Origin: Methanobacteriota archaeon
Lineage (GTDB): Archaea; Thermoplasmatota; E2; JACPAO01; JAHWKR01
Direction of reading: 5' to 3'
Assembly: GCA_019347805.1 (NCBI GenBank)
Contig: JAHWKR010000011.1
Coordinates: forward strand, 1-64,000
Length of the DNA: 64,000 bases
Positions 29,049 to 38,302 of the stretch are shown here, piece by piece. Numbering within the stretch: the first letter of the stretch is position 1; the number at the start of each line of letters is the position of its first letter. Below the pieces are notes generated by a model that was not told the origin of the DNA, made no database searches, and worked only from the letters and a program-made list of their open reading frames with translations. The position numbers were made by a program, and so were the translations under genes.

Positions 29049-29440
29049 TTACGCGCACACTCGAACCGGTCCCATCGCTCAGGTCCGGTCATGAAGGCGC
29101 CCATCCTGGACGGATATGGTATGGTTAACTAGGGAAACCTTGGGCCGATGAGCCGGAGAGGGCCACCATATCCACCCTAAATGGAATTGGTGGAAGTAAC
29201 ATCATCCACTTTTCGAGGGGCGGAACGGTCGGCGGGGCCACGAGGTGGGCGGTCGATCGCCAGGGCGAGACAAAACGTCCCGTAGGTCAGGAGACAGGGT
29301 CGGCGGAGCTCGATCGAGACGCCGAAAAAGCGCCCCTCCGCCCATGCATCAGCGTGGATCGGAGGAGGAGGGGGACAAGGATGGGAAGAGAGGGACCGGC
29401 CGAAGCCGGTCATTCACCCGATTCAGTAGGCTTTCGCCGA

Positions 29441-31024
29441 CTAGGGGTACCCAGCGGGCGCCGTGGTGGTCGTGGCCGGCGTGGTGGGCGCGGTACCCTT
29501 CGTGTGAAGGGCCCACTGGCCACCGGTCGGGTCACTGAGGTACACGTAGAGATCCACGAAGGCGGTCTTGTGGTCCTCAGGGTAACAGTCCGGTCCGGTG
29601 GTACCCGAGCCGCTGGGCTGGCGGTTGTGCGGCCAGTCGAGGTTGTCGTCACGGCAGTTCTCACGGTGCTTGAGGACCGTGGTGTTGTCGTCGAACGAAT
29701 TACCCCGCATGATCTCCTCGGTCGTGGTCGGCGGTGCCGAGTGGACCGTCCGCCCGCGGAAGGTGTCGTCGAAGCTGAACGACGAACCGTCCGTGCAGAG
29801 GTCCACGAGTTCGACCGGAGTACCGATGCCGACTGGATCGAGGGCCGTGTGGTACGCACTGACCGCTGCCTCTCCGATGCCACCGCCGATCGGGTAGACC
29901 GACGAGTTGTTCAGGTTCTGGTCGGTCTGCTTCCCGAAGGCCTCGTAGATGTTGAGACCGGCGCAGGTGTCGACCTGAAGGGCGAACGTGTAGTACTCCT
30001 GGATCGTCGCGTCGTACTGCGGCGCGTGGATCTGGGTGATCCAGAGGCGCTCCTTGAAGAGGTCCTGGATGCTCCCGTTGCACTTGTGGCCGAGGTCGAA
30101 GCTGCCGGGGGTCACGGTCGAGTTGGCCGGGGAGGTCGTGTTGGCGACGACTCCGGTGTTGTCCGCCGGCGTCGCGTAGACCTCGCAGCCGTTCTCGTTC
30201 TGGGGGTCCGTGTAGGTCCACGGGAACAACTGGTTGACGATCCCCGAGACGGCCGTGCTGACACCGACAGGGGTGTGGGTGCCGGGTTGAACGTCGCCGC
30301 GGTCGGCTCCGACGAGCTCCTTCGGGAGGTCGAGGAGACAGTTGTAGTCGTACTCCTGGACCTCATGGTAGATGCCGTTCGGGTCGAGGAAGTCGAGGTG
30401 ACCGCGGTAGCGGAAGTTGCTGCCGTGGGCGGGGTCACAGTCGCCCTTCTCGACGGCGACCGCGTAGGCGCCGAGGATGTACGTCGTGTTGTATGGGGTA
30501 TCGGGGTCGATGTATCCATATCTTGCGAACTCGGACGCACAGTGGTCGATGTCCCGGTCGAAATCATAGTCCTGTTGCGCATCGTCGTACGGCGCGGCCT
30601 CGTCCTCATCGGACGGGTGCGCGCCCACCGTCTGGTCCAGGTTCTGACCGTTGAACCACACGACGCACTCGCGCTGGGCGGCGACATCCTTGATGACATC
30701 GATCTCGATATCGATATCGGGCTTCGTGTCGTTCACGACGAAGTAGCCGGCGATCGCGGCGAAGTCGGTCGGAAGACCGAGCGTGTTGTTCACGTCCGCT
30801 TGGAGTCTCAGGTCAATACTGAGCGCGTCGATCACGAATTTCGCGTAGACGGTGTGCCCAGTCACAAGGGCCGGGGGTTCACCAGTGGCGTTCGGTTTTC
30901 CGCTGCAAGTCGTCAGGTAGCCGGTCTGGTAGTTACAGTCCCCGAACTTCCAACCGTACGATGCGTAACCGGCTGGGATGAGTACGAGGATCCCGACCAC
31001 CGCGGCCAAAATCTTAGCGTTCAT
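29441..31024 (-). CDS. Secreted protein, tandem paralog family member C
   Basis: 527 aa; ALVTGHTVYAKFVIDA, CVVWFNGQNL, AVEKGDCDPAHGSNFRYRGHLDFLDPNGIYHEVQEYDYNC; SD-like GGAGGT before ATG. Confidence 0.75.
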   Translation of the reverse strand: MNAKILAAVVGILVLIPAGYASYGWKFGDCNYQTGYLTTCSGKPNATGEPPALVTGHTVYAKFVIDALSIDLRLQADVNNTLGLPTDFAAIAGYFVVNDTKPDIDIEIDVIKDVAAQRECVVWFNGQNLDQTVGAHPSDEDEAAPYDDAQQDYDFDRDIDHCASEFARYGYIDPDTPYNTTYILGAYAVAVEKGDCDPAHGSNFRYRGHLDFLDPNGIYHEVQEYDYNCLLDLPKELVGADRGDVQPGTHTPVGVSTAVSGIVNQLFPWTYTDPQNENGCEVYATPADNTGVVANTTSPANSTVTPGSFDLGHKCNGSIQDLFKERLWITQIHAPQYDATIQEYYTFALQVDTCAGLNIYEAFGKQTDQNLNNSSVYPIGGGIGEAAVSAYHTALDPVGIGTPVELVDLCTDGSSFSFDDTFRGRTVHSAPPTTTEEIMRGNSFDDNTTVLKHRENCRDDNLDWPHNRQPSGSGTTGPDCYPEDHKTAFVDLYVYLSDPTGGQWALHTKGTAPTTPATTTTAPAGYP

Positions 31025-31421
31025 GTTTCTGCTACACCTCCTTATTCACTTCGGATGAGCGGGAACGCTTTGGGCCGGTCTTGATCGACGTCCTCGGGTT
31101 CTTCGAACCCGAAGCGCCAGGTCTTGGTAGCCAGCTTCCGTGCGTCCACACCTCTCTCCTCCTTAGAGCAAGCTTTCGTCAAGGGAACAGTGGTTCCCGA
31201 ACGGAAAGTCTGCACTTTGTGAGAAGAGAGCTGGAGTATATATCGATTTCGTCAATTTAAGAGGTGTAACAGGAAATGAGTGGCTATTGTGACAAGTCAG
31301 CGAGGGGAATCAGAGTCTAATTCTGTCCCACCCACAGACTTGTCATCACTTCTGTTGAGTATATACCTGAAGCTAGATTGACACTATACTTACCTCTGAA
31401 AACAAATGGGCACTAGGAGAC

Positions 31422-31443
31422 ATTTGCCATCCCTATGGCAAAT
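31422..31443. promoter_or_regulatory. Inverted repeat ATTTGCCAT-CCCT-ATGGCAAAT beside GGTATATACC
   Basis: 9-bp perfect arms, 4-nt spacer; TATA-like palindrome begins about 6 nt away. Confidence 0.45.
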
Positions 31444-31973
31444 CTGTGGTATATACCGCGATTTAGGTGATGAACCTTCTCACCTTCAGAAGTTCCGGGA
31501 GATCCCACCGGGTCGACCGCGCCACTTCATGACCCGGCGGAGCCGGACAGAAGGAGCCGAGCTCTCCACCCTCATGGACAGAAAGTGGGGCGACCGGTAG
31601 CAAGTCGGCAGCGATCGTCGGTATGCGGACCACCCGGACGCAGTCGCGGAGAAAAGCCGGGCGCGCACGGCGACCAAGACCCTCGGTCGGGGACGGTGGT
31701 CCAGTAGCGAGTCGACGAGCGGTCCCGATCCGGTGTCGAAACCCGCGCGGCCAGGTCGACAGCGGAAAGACCGGGACCGAAAACAGACAGCGCGACGGCA
31801 CGCGACCAGCGCGATTTGTCGGAGCATCGACAAAAGATCGATCGGACCCCTTCCAGCGAGACGACATCAGAAGGGACACGAAAAGAAACAGCGAAAAAAG
31901 ACGCGGGTGACCCTTTCCAGACAAGAAAAGGGGGGAGAGAGAACGGGGGGAGAGAACGGTTGAGGGTCAGGGT

Positions 31974-32852
31974 CTACTGGCCGGCCCAGACCTCGAACTT
32001 GGTCTTGTTCGGGTCGCTGACGTGGGCGCAGTAGGGGTCGTTCGCGCATTCCTCTTCCGTGCCGTGGAAGGGGGTGCCGTCCGCGTAGGTGGTGCCGAAC
32101 TTGGTGAAGTTGCCGCGGTCCTCCTTGTCGTAGTAGAGGTCCACCTCGAAGGTGTTGTGCTCGTGCAGCGTGTCCTCGCCCGCCTTGAGGCCGGAGGAGC
32201 CGTTACAGACGTGGTCGCTCTCCGAGGCACAGTAGGAGTCGCCGTTGTTGACCTCGTCCGTGGTGCCGCCACCGGTGCCCTCGTGGGTCGTGGTGCCGCG
32301 GCCGCCGCCGAGGAGGAGGTTTCCGCTCTTGTAGTACCAGGTGTCGATGCCGGTCGCGAAGTTGTAGATGCGCCCGGGGTCGAAGGCCTGGATCGGCGGG
32401 TCCTGCACCCGGGCGTGGGTCGGGGTGACCCAGACATGCTTCGTCTCGTTGAGACCGAGGTAGCCGTCCAAGACCGTCTCGGTCTTGAGGCCGGACCCGC
32501 ACGAGTACGTGTAGTGCGCGATGATGTGCGTCACGTTGTTGGGGTCACGGAAGGCGATCTTGTAGTCCTGGAACTCGAAGTTCTCGCCGTCGCGCGGGTC
32601 GCACTGGCCCTTGGCGACCGTATAGATGAACCCGTCCTGGACGGTGTTCAAGACGGTCATGCCGTTGAACCAGACGACCTTCGACTCCACGATGCCCGCG
32701 ATGAGCGCGACATCCGGGTCGAAGCCGCCCATGTTGGCGTACACCGTGTGACCGGTGACGACGGTCTTGTCCTGTAGCGTGGTCGCGGCGGCGGCCATCG
32801 GAAGTCCGACGACGCCAGCGATTATCAGAGCGATCAGTTTCTTGTTCATCAT
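31974..32852 (-). CDS. Secreted protein, tandem paralog family member D
   Basis: Signal peptide MNKKLIALIIAGVVGLPMAAAA; VVTGHTVYANMGGFDPDVALIAGIVESKVVWFNGMTVLNTVQDGFIYTVAKGQCDPRDGENFEFQDYKIAFRDPNNVTHIIAHYTYSC. Confidence 0.75.
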   Translation of the reverse strand: MMNKKLIALIIAGVVGLPMAAAATTLQDKTVVTGHTVYANMGGFDPDVALIAGIVESKVVWFNGMTVLNTVQDGFIYTVAKGQCDPRDGENFEFQDYKIAFRDPNNVTHIIAHYTYSCGSGLKTETVLDGYLGLNETKHVWVTPTHARVQDPPIQAFDPGRIYNFATGIDTWYYKSGNLLLGGGRGTTTHEGTGGGTTDEVNNGDSYCASESDHVCNGSSGLKAGEDTLHEHNTFEVDLYYDKEDRGNFTKFGTTYADGTPFHGTEEECANDPYCAHVSDPNKTKFEVWAGQ

Positions 32853-32858
32853 CGTTCT

Positions 32859-33005
32859 CTACTCCATTCCCTTTTCTTGTGCGAACAGAAAGTCGACGGA
32901 GCCTTGTGCCCCGCCGAGGCCGAGACGGCCAAAGGACCCGAGACCCCGCCCAATGCAGGCGCCGCCGAGGCGGCCGGATGCGCTGGTTCGGGGGTTCGTG
33001 GTCAT
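32859..33005 (-). CDS. Candidate small upstream ORF (48 aa) before family member D
   Basis: ATG at 33005 preceded by AAAGGGTAGGACCTTTCC; reads MTTNPRTSASGRLGGACIGRGLGSFGRLGLGGAQGSVDFLFAQEKGME-stop, ending 6 nt before member D. Confidence 0.3.
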   Translation of the reverse strand: MTTNPRTSASGRLGGACIGRGLGSFGRLGLGGAQGSVDFLFAQEKGME

Positions 33006-33212
33006 GGAAAGGTCCTACCCTTTGTTCCGGAACGCCGTGTGACGCTCCAACCTGAACGATGGATTGTGGGATAATAACGGGTTCTCAAGCCCTTGGCCGG
33101 CGGACAGACATCGCCGAGCGGAAAACCAAGATTGTACGGGAGGGGCCCCAACAGGAGGGGAACGGGTCATCTGAGGCGGTCTGGCGGCGTCCGGACGCGC
33201 CGTCGGGACCCT

Positions 33213-33977
33213 ATGAGCGGTCTCGAAGGGCCTCTCTCGGCACCCCGTCCGGGCATCTGTAGGACCCGTCCACCCTGCCACGTCCCACCCCGCAATCTTC
33301 AAACGACCTCCAAGGCTCGACAGGTCGGTCCTTTGGCCCCCCAAAAGCGCCGCCCACGACACACCTCGCCCCTTGGCGCCCGCCCCGGGGCCTTCATCAA
33401 CCTCTCCGCCAACCTGCGCTTCGCCCGCGCCGGCTACCTCGCCTCCATGGACGCCGAACTGGCCGGCCTCCCGGCGCTCCCGGCGACACGCGACCTCCTC
33501 GCCGCCTTCCACCCCGTGCTGTTCCACTACTTCTCCCACCGCGCCGGGATCCCCGTCCCCGACCTCCACGTGGTGGAGGACCCAGAAGACCTCGAGGCCC
33601 CCTGCCGACTCCTGGCGGCCCACCCCTACATGTGGGAACACAAGGACGCCAAGACCCTCATCGGTGCCAAACGCGCCTTCAAGTCGGTCTCCATGGGAGG
33701 TGGCCTTCCGGTCGCCATGTTCGCCGCCCACGGCAAGCCCTTCGTCTTCCGCGCCTTCCTCGGCATGACCCTCGCCAAGGGCCGCGAAGAACTGGCATGG
33801 AACATCTGGGAGCGCTTCCACCTGCCACTCATGACCGTCTACGGCTTCGACCGTGAGGAAGGCCCCGCCGTGACCCACATCGAGCCCTTGGAGCTCTCGG
33901 AGCTGACCGAACGGGACCTGCGTTACTTCCAGGAGGTGAGCGAACGACCGTACTCGGCTGTTTCCTGGACAGCGTGA
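33213..33977 (+). CDS. RimK-like ATP-grasp N-terminal (RLAN-like) domain protein
   Basis: FINLSANLRFARAGYLASMDAELAGLPALPATRDLLAAF...; stop overlaps start of the downstream ATP-grasp ORF; start codon uncertain. Confidence 0.6.
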   Translation: MSGLEGPLSAPRPGICRTRPPCHVPPRNLQTTSKARQVGPLAPQKRRPRHTSPLGARPGAFINLSANLRFARAGYLASMDAELAGLPALPATRDLLAAFHPVLFHYFSHRAGIPVPDLHVVEDPEDLEAPCRLLAAHPYMWEHKDAKTLIGAKRAFKSVSMGGGLPVAMFAAHGKPFVFRAFLGMTLAKGREELAWNIWERFHLPLMTVYGFDREEGPAVTHIEPLELSELTERDLRYFQEVSERPYSAVSWTA

Positions 33978-34834
33978 AGACCGGGAAGGACCTGGACAAC
34001 CAAGCCCTCCTGCGCTTCGAGAAGGCCGCCGAGGACCTCGGTGCGCGCTTCGAGCGCTTCTACCCCAAAGACGTGCACCGGATCCCCGAGTACGACGCGG
34101 TGTTGATCCGCGCCGACACGCACGCCATGAACATGACCTACACCGTGGCCCGATTGGCCGAATCGGAAGGCATCCCGGTCCTGGATGAACCCGACTCCAT
34201 CGCCACCTGCGGCAACAAGATCCACATGGGCCGCCTCATGGAACGCCACGCGGTCCCCACACCCCCCACGCTCTACCTCCTCAAGGCGGACGCCCAGAGC
34301 ATCGAACCGGAACGGCTCTTCGAGGAACTCGGCAGCCCTCTCGTGCTGAAAGCGCCCACATCCGCGTTCTCCGCCTATGTGGAGAAGGTCTCCACCCCCG
34401 AGGAGTTCAAGAAAGAGTCCAAGCGGTTCCTCCGCCTCACCGACGGCCTCGTCGTCCAAGCGTTCATGCCGACCACCTACGACTGGCGCGTCGGTGTCCT
34501 CGACGGCCGCATCCTCTACGTCGCCCGCTACCACATGCCCAAAGGCGCCTGGCGCGTCTACGACAAGGAAGAGGGCAGCGGACAGAAGAAATGGGGCCGC
34601 GTCGAAGCCGTGCCGCTCGGCGAGGCGCCCAAGGACCTTCTCAAGGTGGCCAAGCAAGGCACCGCCGCCATCGGCAACAGCCTGTACGGCTGCGACATCA
34701 AACAGAGCGGCGACAGCTTCTACGTCATCGAGGTCAACGACAACCCCACCATCTATCCCGGCTACGAGGACAGCCGCGCGCCCCACCTCTACGAGGACAT
34801 CGTGCGCCACCTCCTGGAAGGGGGCATCGGGTGA
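33974..34834 (+). CDS. RimK-family ATP-grasp ligase
   Basis: KIHMGRLMERHAVPTPPTLYLL, PLVLKAPTSAFSAYVEKV, YVIEVNDNPTIYPGYED (ATP-grasp metal-binding END-like motif). Confidence 0.85.
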   Translation: MKTGKDLDNQALLRFEKAAEDLGARFERFYPKDVHRIPEYDAVLIRADTHAMNMTYTVARLAESEGIPVLDEPDSIATCGNKIHMGRLMERHAVPTPPTLYLLKADAQSIEPERLFEELGSPLVLKAPTSAFSAYVEKVSTPEEFKKESKRFLRLTDGLVVQAFMPTTYDWRVGVLDGRILYVARYHMPKGAWRVYDKEEGSGQKKWGRVEAVPLGEAPKDLLKVAKQGTAAIGNSLYGCDIKQSGDSFYVIEVNDNPTIYPGYEDSRAPHLYEDIVRHLLEGGIG

Positions 34835-35274
34835 GCCGACTGCGGCGTGCCCGCGAGCGGGACGTCGCCGAGCTGGACGCACTGGACCGCTCGCTCTACA
34901 CGAGCGACATCGTCGACGCCGCCGAATGGCGCGCCCGGCTGAAACGGCGCACCAACGAGGTGTGGGTCGCCGAGGACGAAGACGGCCTTGTCTGTTCACT
35001 TCTCCTTGTGCACGGCAAGCAGAACACGCGCGTCGAGGGCATCCAGGTCGCCAAGCGCGTGCAGGGACAAGGCTGGGGACGACGACTACTCCGGCACGCG
35101 GTCCGCCGGGCCGAGGCGTTGGGGAAAGAGCGGGTCACGCTCGAGGTGGCGAGCCGCAACACCCGCGCCGAACAGGTCTACGCCTCGTTCGGGTTCAAGA
35201 GGCGGGGGAGCATCCCCGGGTACTATGAGGACGGGGACTCGGCGATCCGGATGACGTACGAGCTCGCCGACTAG
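34831..35274 (+). CDS. GNAT-family N-acetyltransferase
   Basis: GTG start overlapping upstream stop; VEGIQVAKRVQGQGWGRRLLRHAVRRAEALGKERVTLEVASRNTRAEQVYASFGFKRRGSIPGYYEDGDSAIRM. Confidence 0.88.
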   Translation: MSRLRRARERDVAELDALDRSLYTSDIVDAAEWRARLKRRTNEVWVAEDEDGLVCSLLLVHGKQNTRVEGIQVAKRVQGQGWGRRLLRHAVRRAEALGKERVTLEVASRNTRAEQVYASFGFKRRGSIPGYYEDGDSAIRMTYELAD

Positions 35275-35411
35275 CGTCGGCTCGTCGCACGTCCAGTCGC
35301 GCTGGCGCGCTCGAAGACACTCGAACTCGGTCAACAGAGTTGACCTCTTCGATGGCTGCCCACCTTCGGTTCCACGGAAGGCATTTAAACCTCCAATCCA
35401 CCGACGGCACC

Positions 35412-36461
35412 ATGGTCCCCGGTCGCACGTCCAAACGGTCTTCGACATGGGTCTATGCGCTCGGGCTCCTGGTCTTGGCTTCGGGTTGTCTTGCTGTCGA
35501 ACCAGACTCCGATCCCGAACCGGGGGCCGACCGTCCACCTTCTCCCACCGAATGGACAGTCGGTGAGAAATGGTCGAACGCCACATGGACCACCCAGTGG
35601 GACGGCGATCTCGCGGTCGCGGTCCAGCTCAATGCCTCGGAGGCCGTAGAGTGCCAAGTGATCTGGGCGGCGTGGGGAGTATCAGACCATCTTCGCCCCA
35701 CGTTCGGAATCATTGTTCAGCACTCGGATGGTCTCTTCGTTGACCTCGGTCGCGGCCAAAGCAATTTTGATCCGAGCGTCCACATGCATGCTGGCGGGAC
35801 CATCGACCACGAAGTGTTTCCAGGAACCTACGGTTGGACTGACTTTGTGAACCGGACGTTCCCCCTCACACCGGAATCACCCCTTGAGATCACAGGCTTC
35901 GCGATCGGGCTCCGATCACAAGACCCCGACGGGCTGAGACCCACCTCCTGGGTTCTACCAAATGCTTGGGAAGACGACAGCGCCCTACTGCGGATCTCCT
36001 GTAATCGCGATGTGGATGTCGCCGCCCTGGGGTTGGGTACAACAGTCGACGTGTTTGACGAATCTGGATTCCGAGGAGGTGCGGGTGCCCACGCTCACGC
36101 CGTCTTCGATCCTTCAGGTGCCACGATCGCGTCACGAGTCGAAAGGGAGGTGGCCCACGAAAACGCCCTCGTCGCCATCGACCTCTATGGCGACCTGCTT
36201 CTGAACCACCTGGCGGTCGGCGTGGTAGAGATCGACCATCCCGATGGTTCCGAGACCCTTATCGACTATCCTTCAGAACTACTGGTCGGATGTATCACAG
36301 GTCTCGCGTGTCCGATCACGACCTATCTGCACGAATCAGGTGCGGGCACCTATGGTGTGACCGCGACCTATGCCTCCGTAGAGATAACAGGGATCCTGAG
36401 AGGGGTGATCCTTGGGCACGACCCGACGGATTCCTTACCTATGGGCGACTCGGCGAACTAG
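35412..36461 (+). CDS. Secreted lipoprotein, unknown function
   Basis: Lipobox LVLASGCLAVEPDSDPEP. Confidence 0.65.
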   Translation: MVPGRTSKRSSTWVYALGLLVLASGCLAVEPDSDPEPGADRPPSPTEWTVGEKWSNATWTTQWDGDLAVAVQLNASEAVECQVIWAAWGVSDHLRPTFGIIVQHSDGLFVDLGRGQSNFDPSVHMHAGGTIDHEVFPGTYGWTDFVNRTFPLTPESPLEITGFAIGLRSQDPDGLRPTSWVLPNAWEDDSALLRISCNRDVDVAALGLGTTVDVFDESGFRGGAGAHAHAVFDPSGATIASRVEREVAHENALVAIDLYGDLLLNHLAVGVVEIDHPDGSETLIDYPSELLVGCITGLACPITTYLHESGAGTYGVTATYASVEITGILRGVILGHDPTDSLPMGDSAN

Positions 36462-36559
36462 CTCCTTGGTGACCGGTCCATCCGAGAGTCGCTCAGCCCC
36501 ATTCTAGCGACGACCCGGCTTCCCCAATCCTTATCAATCCCCACCCGGACGCGTCTCTC

Positions 36560-38140
36560 ATGCAGGCCCTTCGTGCGTGGCTCGTCCTCCCCCTCGCCCT
36601 GGTCGCCCTCTCGGGTTGCCTCGGTGACGAGGAGACGGTCGAGACGGTAGACCCAGACCCCGGAACGCTGGCCCCTCTTTGGATCCTTGACGCGGCCCGG
36701 AACAACCTCACGGCAGCGGACTTTTCCGAGACGGTGCCGTCGTTCGAACTGGTGAAAGCGAGCGACCGCATCAGCGGCGAGCCCACCATCGGCATCACAC
36801 GCCAAGGCACGATCTTCTATCCGGCCATCGACTTCGACGCCGTCCGGGGCCTGCCCAAGACGGTCTACATGCGCAGCACGGACGGCGGGAGCACGTGGGA
36901 GGAGACCTCGCCGAAGATGGCGGGCGTCGAGACCCACCCGACGAGCTTCGACCCCTACGTCTACGTCGACCCGACCACCGGCCGCGTCTTCGCCATGGAC
37001 ATGGGCCCCCACGTCGCCTGCAACAAGGTCAGCTGGTCCGACGACGAGGGCGAGACCTGGGTGACCCGCGACGGCGCCTGCATCCCGGGCATCAACGACC
37101 ACCCGACCATCTTCGCCGGTCCCGCGACCGCCGCGACGAACACGGCTGTCTACCCGAACCAGGTCTACATCTGCACGAACCAGATCACCGACTCCATCTG
37201 CTACCAGAGCCCGGACGGCGGCATCAACTGGATCGCCACCGCCCCGGCCTACCTCGGCTACGACCCCGAACGCTGGCAGCCTCCGAGCGAACCGTCCGAG
37301 GCAGGAGTGGTGCGCTCCGTGTTCTCCGGTCTCTGCGGCGGCCTCCACGGACACGGCCACGCCTCGTGGGCCGACGGCACGGTCTACCTGGGCCGCGACT
37401 GGTGCGGAGAGCCGAGCGTCGCCGTGAGCCACGACGGCGGCCTCACGTTCACCAAGGTGCGCATCTCGGACGACCCGAAACACAGTCCGTCCGAGCACGA
37501 TGTCTCCATCGGCACCGACACCGCAGGCACCGCCTACGCACTGTGGCTCGGCGACAAGGCACGCAGCGCCTATCTTTCGGTCAGCAAGGACAAGGGCCTC
37601 ACCTGGTCGGAACCAGCCAACGTCACCGCGCCCGGGGTCACCGCGATGAAGTTCCCGAGTCTCGTCGCCGGTTCCGAGGGCCGCATCGCGTTCCTCTATG
37701 TCGGCACCGAGAACCCGTACGGCAACGATGCCGGGAAGCTGCGCGAAGGCTGCATCGACCGCTCGAAGAGCTATTGCTACGAGTATCCCGACGCCTACAA
37801 CAACAGCACCTGGAACGCCTACGTCGGCATCTCGCTCAACGGCGACAGCGAAGAAGCGGTGTTCGTGACCACCATGGCGAACGCGGCGGACGAACCGCTC
37901 AAGCGTGGCACCTGCTCGGGCCGCTGCTTCGGCGACAAAGGCGGCATGTACGACTTCCTCGACATCGACATCGACCCGACGAGCGGTTCGGTCTATCTGG
38001 CGCTCGTCGATGTGTGCTCAGGCGAGTGCGACGGCCCCGGGAAGGGCAAGTTCGACGTCCAGGAACACTCCGTCGGCACCGTGGCGCGCCAACTCGGTGG
38101 CGTCACGCTCCTTGCCGAGCCCCTCGCCGAGCGCAAGTAG
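36560..38140 (+). CDS. Lipoprotein with Asp-box (BNR/sialidase-like) beta-propeller
   Basis: Lipobox LVALSGCLGDEE; Asp boxes MRSTDGGSTWEE, SWSDDEGETW, SVSKDKGLTWSE, AVSHDGGLTF. Confidence 0.78.
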   Translation: MQALRAWLVLPLALVALSGCLGDEETVETVDPDPGTLAPLWILDAARNNLTAADFSETVPSFELVKASDRISGEPTIGITRQGTIFYPAIDFDAVRGLPKTVYMRSTDGGSTWEETSPKMAGVETHPTSFDPYVYVDPTTGRVFAMDMGPHVACNKVSWSDDEGETWVTRDGACIPGINDHPTIFAGPATAATNTAVYPNQVYICTNQITDSICYQSPDGGINWIATAPAYLGYDPERWQPPSEPSEAGVVRSVFSGLCGGLHGHGHASWADGTVYLGRDWCGEPSVAVSHDGGLTFTKVRISDDPKHSPSEHDVSIGTDTAGTAYALWLGDKARSAYLSVSKDKGLTWSEPANVTAPGVTAMKFPSLVAGSEGRIAFLYVGTENPYGNDAGKLREGCIDRSKSYCYEYPDAYNNSTWNAYVGISLNGDSEEAVFVTTMANAADEPLKRGTCSGRCFGDKGGMYDFLDIDIDPTSGSVYLALVDVCSGECDGPGKGKFDVQEHSVGTVARQLGGVTLLAEPLAERK

Positions 38141-38302
38141 GGTGCCCGGCAATTCTTCTCCCCTCCCTTCTCCTTCTCGTCCCTTCCCTGTCGTCCATCC
38201 GGCGAACCGCGGCGCCGTCGTATCGCCGGGGGACGACAACCGCTTCGCTCGGACATCGGAGGCCGCGACCGAGGCCGCGGAGGCCCTGAGGCAAAAGTCG
38301 GA

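Noticed and set aside
33015-33878. 287-aa minus-strand ORF overlapping the RLAN-like gene
   Set aside because: The plus-strand RLAN-like product is coupled to the ATP-grasp gene and has family-like sequence; the minus frame has no motifs.
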